NCBI GenBank assembly: GCA_900660155.1
Contig: CABFPE010000082.1
Span: 201,976-265,975 of the forward strand
Length of the DNA: 64,000 nucleotides
Source: Hofstenia miamia
Lineage: Eukaryota > Xenacoelomorpha > Acoela > Hofsteniidae
Direction of reading: 5' to 3'
Of this stretch, positions 61,701 through 64,000 are shown piece after piece (positions within the stretch are counted from its first letter, which is position 1; each line of letters starts with the position of its first letter). The notes under the pieces were generated by a model that was not told where the DNA came from, searched no databases, and saw nothing but the letters and a program-made list of their open reading frames with translations. The position numbers and the translations under genes were made by a program.

Positions 61701-61927
61701 TCGATGTGGCAACCATCGCGCTTTCCTCAGAAATTGTACAACTAAGACAATGTATATCCCAACTGCAGATTCATTTACAAAAAATAGAGGATCAGATAAA
61801 AGCTACTACTAGACTGCAGCTACTATTTGAACAAGACATCAGTTCGAAAGTAAAAAGCTTAGAGATAGATGAGGAAATGGGAGTACCCATCAGAGAAAAT
61901 TTAGAATTTTCATCAAAAAGACTTTAG
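43731..61927 (+). CDS. TEKT1: Tektin-1-like axonemal microtubule protein
   Basis: Coiled-coil filament protein of ciliary and flagellar doublet microtubules. Six exons: 43731-43920, 44868-45033, 46472-46600, 47409-47546, 55012-55234 and 61565-61927 (TAG). All phases agree and all introns are GT-AG. The model gives 402 aa; human tektin-1 is 418 aa. The N-terminus begins MAKVKSFP, like MAKLLQAP of vertebrate tektin-1, followed by a family-like EW..A...F..AE..R. Later matches to tektin-1 are EKPLMVCNKSLENR at the exon 2-3 junction, GIELTHDEL (exon 3), RSAKYFLEKD (exon 4) and TREDIRHQYNVVN (exon 5). Exon 6 carries RPNVENCID at about residues 321-329, the tektin signature usually written RPNVELCRD, so two positions differ here. 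The donor after exon 3 (GTTTTT) is weak. Introns 4 and 5 are 7.5 and 6.3 kb; intron 4 contains an antisense gene. An X-box-like site lies upstream. Tektin-1 is favoured over other tektins by the N-terminus, with moderate certainty. Confidence 0.93.
46271..46400 (+). mobile_element. Small LINE fragment just upstream of tektin exon 3
   Basis: In one frame it reads NTFKDLGVHISKDLK, then after a stop KWNTDLHNILQA, the post-RT block of a Jockey/CR1-like LINE. It ends about 70 bp before the exon 3 acceptor. Confidence 0.55.
47959..49866 (-). mobile_element. Uncharacterised TIR mobile element, copy B (in tektin intron 4)
   Basis: About 1.9 kb and about 95% identical to copy A at 18154-20164 over a 100-base sample. 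The ends form an imperfect inverted repeat: left (a)gctcgaattt, right tttttcgagcac. Minus-strand coding stretches at 49083-49415, 48544-49005 and 48202-48540 match, from memory, a protein annotated only as uncharacterised in arthropods and cnidarians: DWCLFIDASCASLKAALM, NYLLGLKSGYSK with a following CFYCEFD, LPVLHIKLG, NGVFTGPDIRKL and FSDQHEERLYQEM. An N-terminal segment with FCRELQLSKRQSMKW fits the same family. Invariant D, H, C and DEHGER-like residues suggest an enzyme, perhaps a transposase, but no class is assigned. The copy is broken at a few points and antisense to tektin. Confidence 0.75.
50101..50232 (+). repeat. Left copy of a direct repeat around the FMN reductase gene
   Basis: Starts gagcttagaaacatctgaa and ends attttacacaatcat. 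It aligns with 53391-53522 at roughly 80% by eye. No coding content. Family unknown. Confidence 0.7.
51121..51490. mobile_element. Short inverted-repeat element (MITE-like) next to the reductase 3' end
   Basis: TGGAAACGAGTC at 51125-51136 is mirrored by GACCCGTTTCCA at 51472-51483, with further gacccaaccc/cgaccc-rich sequence inside both ends. No coding potential. Similar cgacccg/gggttggg strings at 3190-3235, 22838-22855 and 62520-62605 suggest a family. An (AT)n tract abuts its left end. Confidence 0.5.
51568..52230 (-). CDS. NAD(P)H-dependent FMN reductase family flavoprotein
   Basis: Intronless 220-residue protein. It shows the NADPH-dependent FMN reductase (flavodoxin-like) pattern: a first beta strand and phosphate loop at residues 8-16 (LCVVLGSAR) and the FMN-contacting motif PEYGGSLPGSLKNFLD at 91-106, followed by GITYSDIDGGVGC, where family members usually have a Gly-rich turn. 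Such enzymes use NAD(P)H to reduce flavin, quinones or azo compounds; the substrate here cannot be told. Bacterial members are usually about 180 residues, so the C-terminal 40 residues (charged, rich in R/K/E) are an extension. No signal peptide or membrane segment is visible, so it is likely cytosolic. The start is the first ATG (MASTKINL), just before the core fold. The gene lies antisense inside tektin intron 4 and is bracketed by a related direct-repeat pair (50101-50232 and 53391-53522). The full-length frame argues for a working gene; an intronless retrocopy or a gene gained from bacteria are both possible. Confidence 0.88.
   Translation of the reverse strand: MASTKINLCVVLGSARTVRQLDRVYAPIRVLLNQMKLFDSIEEIDIRDVCNDMLADYSVFQMDFFEMDLPEDYNKVTEQISNSDCILFIVPEYGGSLPGSLKNFLDIAGSSAFNCKPAVGITYSDIDGGVGCSQHLKDIILSCQAFTIPSWVNITFYNEFVDQKRRFIETKRNIETLQLIEVACKNLHWYATACKEMKAKNGLPPSFLQTRVKQLSSERT
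53391..53522 (+). repeat. Right copy of a direct repeat around the FMN reductase gene
   Basis: Starts cagcttagaaacatctgaa and ends attttacacaatcat, in the same orientation as 50101-50232. The pair spans 3.4 kb that includes the nested reductase. Confidence 0.7.
54309..54550. mobile_element. Possible short TIR element
   Basis: ggggcatagatct at 54318-54330 is mirrored by aggatctatgcc at 54532-54543, each followed inward by a run of G or C (cgaggggg / cccccctg). About 240 bp, in tektin intron 4. Confidence 0.35.
55664..55905 (+). repeat. Imperfect tandem duplication, about 121-bp unit
   Basis: The segment starting tccttcatttaaaactaatt at 55669 recurs as tccttcatttagtactaatt at 55790, followed by the same (aattataat)-rich middle and ttttcaaaactaattttgaa. 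About 88-90% identity by eye. Lies in tektin intron 5. Confidence 0.8.
58140..59180. other. GC-richer unassigned stretch inside tektin intron 5
   Basis: Base composition is visibly less AT-rich than its surroundings and no long frame exists on either strand. It may be a non-coding part of some inserted element, but no ends, repeats or coding matches were found to assign it. Confidence 0.4.
60414..60926. mobile_element. TIR element, about 510 bp
   Basis: 60414-60444 and 60895-60924 are inverted copies, about 28 bp with one mismatch and one or two indels. The shared core is ttaaccttaaacagcctg versus caggctgtttaaggttaa. Outside them, ctataaacaac (left) and ttgtttataaa (right) also mirror each other. 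Interior GC-richer, non-coding. Non-autonomous DNA transposon likely. Confidence 0.7.
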
Positions 61928-62015
61928 GAGGATGTTGTCAATAGATAGTTAGATTATCTCAATTTAGTATCAGTTAATTGAATTTAATGAAAAAATTGTG
62001 TAGTGTAAAAATGCA

Positions 62016-62021
62016 AATAAA
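62016..62021 (+). terminator. Candidate polyadenylation signal of tektin
   Basis: AATAAA lies 89 bases after the tektin stop codon. A second AATAAA is at 62105-62110. Either could serve. In an AT-rich region the motif alone is weak evidence. Confidence 0.4.
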
Positions 62022-62162
62022 TCTAGTTTAGTACATTTTTTAGAAACTTTCGCATATACTGTACTATGATTTTATTATGCACCAAAATTACTAAGAAAAA
62101 TTTCAATAAAAATATGCAAAATTTATAAGTTTATTTTGCATTAGTTTTAACTGCCACAATTT

Positions 62163-62217
62163 TGCTCAATTGAAACCATTATTTTTCTTAAACATACTAT
62201 TTATAAAGATCCTAACA
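62163..62217 (+). repeat. Direct repeat pair member (partner 62799-62852)
   Basis: tgctcaattgaaaccatta through ataaagatcctaaca; the two copies differ at two positions and are 636 bp apart. Confidence 0.8.
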
Positions 62218-62798
62218 CATACAGTAATTTCAAAGACTGCCTTAATTGAAAATTGCCTTGATATTTTCAATTTCCGTAATAATAAGTAACAATGAAGTAC
62301 TTACTCTGAATAAAGAGGAGCAATAATATATTTTGAAAAGGTAGTGCATAAATAAGTGTCACTGACTAAATTCATAATATGAGTTTATTGTTTACTTGAG
62401 GATGTATCATGACTATGATACTGCAAGTAACGTGATTTGATGAAATCGCCTTAAAAACAAATTTTATCAACAACACTTTAGTACATCAGGTGGGGGTGGA
62501 TCTATCAAAAAATGGGCGTTGAAAACTTCGGTTTGGTTTGGACTGAGTTGGGCAAGTTTTTGATGAAAATGGTTTGGGTAGGGTTGGGTCAGAAAAATAT
62601 GACACACTTGCAGTTCTTTATTACATTAATACAATTTAGTGTATCAATGCTTTAGAAATGCAATTGTCTAAATATCCAAAAATTGATAAACAAATTTTGA
62701 TTGATGTACATTTACATAAAATCGGAATATGGAGTTTCCGTGTAGAGCGCGGTATGCCTAAAATCAATAATTTGAATATAAAAATCTGCATATAGAAA

Positions 62799-62852
62799 TG
62801 CTCAATTGAAACCATTATTTTTCTTAAACGTACTATCTATAAAGATCCTAAC
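62799..62852 (+). repeat. Direct repeat pair member (partner 62163-62217)
   Basis: Same 54-base string as 62163-62217 with two changes. Could be a local duplication or two ends of the same inserted unit. Confidence 0.8.
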
Positions 62853-63149
62853 ATGAAATTTCAACTTGTTACAGAAAAATTTTAACCATAAAAATGCCTT
62901 TTCAGATAGAAAGAAACTAAGAAAATCATCAGACTCTTAAAACAGATAATTGTCACAACGTTTGAAAATCATGAGTTGTAGTGAACAAAAATTACCTGTT
63001 TTGAGAATATTTTCCTAGGTTGACAATTACCTGCTGTAAGAAAATTATTAATTCTTAAATTGTTGTTTGTCCATTTTGAAATAAAAGTTATTTAGTTACT
63101 AACAAGAAAGTATTTTAACTCTAAACTTACTGAGTTACAAAATGTCAAT

Positions 63150-63910
63150 AACGCACTGAGGGGCGATTCAGCCCCCTTTTTGTTTCGAAACTATTAAAGA
63201 TGAGTAATGAGCTTTGGCACAGTGAAACATACAATTTCGAACTACATCATTGCCAATTTTCAAAAAAATATATTCTTTGGTTGTGATTTTATATAGAAAA
63301 TGAAGTTGTGACGTCAAATATTTTTGGAAAAAATAAAGGTGAAAAAAACATACGTGAATTGAGCATTTAAAATAGAAGGAAGCAGTTTATTTAGCTCATA
63401 TTCTTTTTAGTTATTATCAAAGATTTACTCTAACAGGAAACAAAAAAACGTTCAAAGTCAGCCAGTATTACGTAATCACGGGAGCCATTTTTGTAATGCT
63501 TAATAAACTGAAATTTGTAAAAATGAATGAATAAATTAGCAATAAAGTCAATGAATAATGTTTATTTATGTTTCAAATATCAAATACGCAACATAATATA
63601 TATTAAGGTCACTTTCAATGTCAGCGTTGAAAAAAATTATAAAATAAAAAATTAAAAAAATTGCATAGCGAACAAACCACCTCGCCTAACGCCAAGGGTT
63701 GCCATTTTTCAGCCTGGGTTCAGCATCAATGCCTGACCTTTAACAATGATGACTCAATCAAATTAATTGCATAAATATATCTATATCTATCAAAATAGTG
63801 ACTATGTTAAATGCATATTGCACCAAAAAACTTTGGAAGTCAGAACTAATAATAATCTAAAAAACTAATTTCAAGCAATGTTATTAACAAAAAACGCCCC
63901 TCAGTGCGTT
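63150..63910. mobile_element. TIR element, about 760 bp, with perfect 16-bp ends
   Basis: aacgcactgaggggcg at 63150-63165 is exactly mirrored by cgcccctcagtgcgtt at 63895-63910. Outward bases (caata / tagtgtta) continue the mirror loosely. Non-coding. Its right part (63735-63835) is shared with 3884-3995. Confidence 0.72.
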
Positions 63911-64000
63911 TAGTGTTAAATATGTAGAATTGAAAGAGCCTTACTGCACGAAGCTAGGAGCCACATTTTAAATAACTTTGAAAATTTGAGAGAGAGACTC

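Larger units (their letters stand above)
61928..63149. other. Downstream of tektin, repeats only
   Basis: Contains the tektin 3' end, a direct repeat (62163-62217 and 62799-62852, about 95% identical) and, at 62520-62605, a gggttgggtc-type string like the 51.1-51.5 kb element. No gene. Confidence 0.55.

Noticed and set aside
1-64000. tRNA, rRNA genes or CRISPR arrays.
   Set aside because: No cloverleaf-like boxes, rRNA-like segments or regularly spaced repeats were noticed by eye; small RNA genes could still be missed.

Overview
This is a metazoan nuclear scaffold piece. It is AT-rich, has long GT-AG introns, many degraded transposons and several assembly gaps. The species cannot be named from the sequence. 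A tektin gene implies an animal with cilia or flagella, and the intron sizes (up to 10 kb) argue against a very compact genome. An invertebrate such as a tunicate or cnidarian is possible, but this is a guess.

Three host genes can be supported. (1) A PPM1H/J/M-type protein phosphatase lies on the + strand in nine recognised exons from 11564 to 30570; its first exon(s) were not found. (2) A tektin-1-like axonemal protein lies on the + strand in six exons from 43731 to 61927. The model is complete at 402 aa and has an RFX X-box-like palindrome 117 bp upstream of its ATG. (3) A single-exon NAD(P)H-dependent FMN reductase lies on the - strand (52230 down to 51568), nested inside tektin intron 4. 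The three genes have no visible functional link.

The rest is mostly repeats. From 1 to 11.2 kb there are two LINE remnants facing each other, several small inverted-repeat elements, a decayed piggyBac transposase, and scattered minus-strand coding fragments of a family I cannot name (about 4.5-5.7 and 7.8-11.1 kb). The 10.1-kb phosphatase intron (17819-27925) carries one copy of a TIR-bounded mobile element of a family annotated in many invertebrates only as an uncharacterised protein, plus a relic of another such transposase-like protein. A second copy of the element, about 95% identical in the part I compared, sits in tektin intron 4. Both copies are antisense to their host gene. From 30.9 to 39.6 kb the space between the two large genes holds LINE 3' ends with (TTATC)n tails, a DNA-transposase C-terminal relic and a longer LINE relic with endonuclease and reverse-transcriptase remnants.

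Three places look like assembly artefacts: exact 253-bp and 164-bp direct repeats next to N positions, and an N run inside an (AT)n tract. Boundaries of repeats and family names come from reading alone and are approximate.
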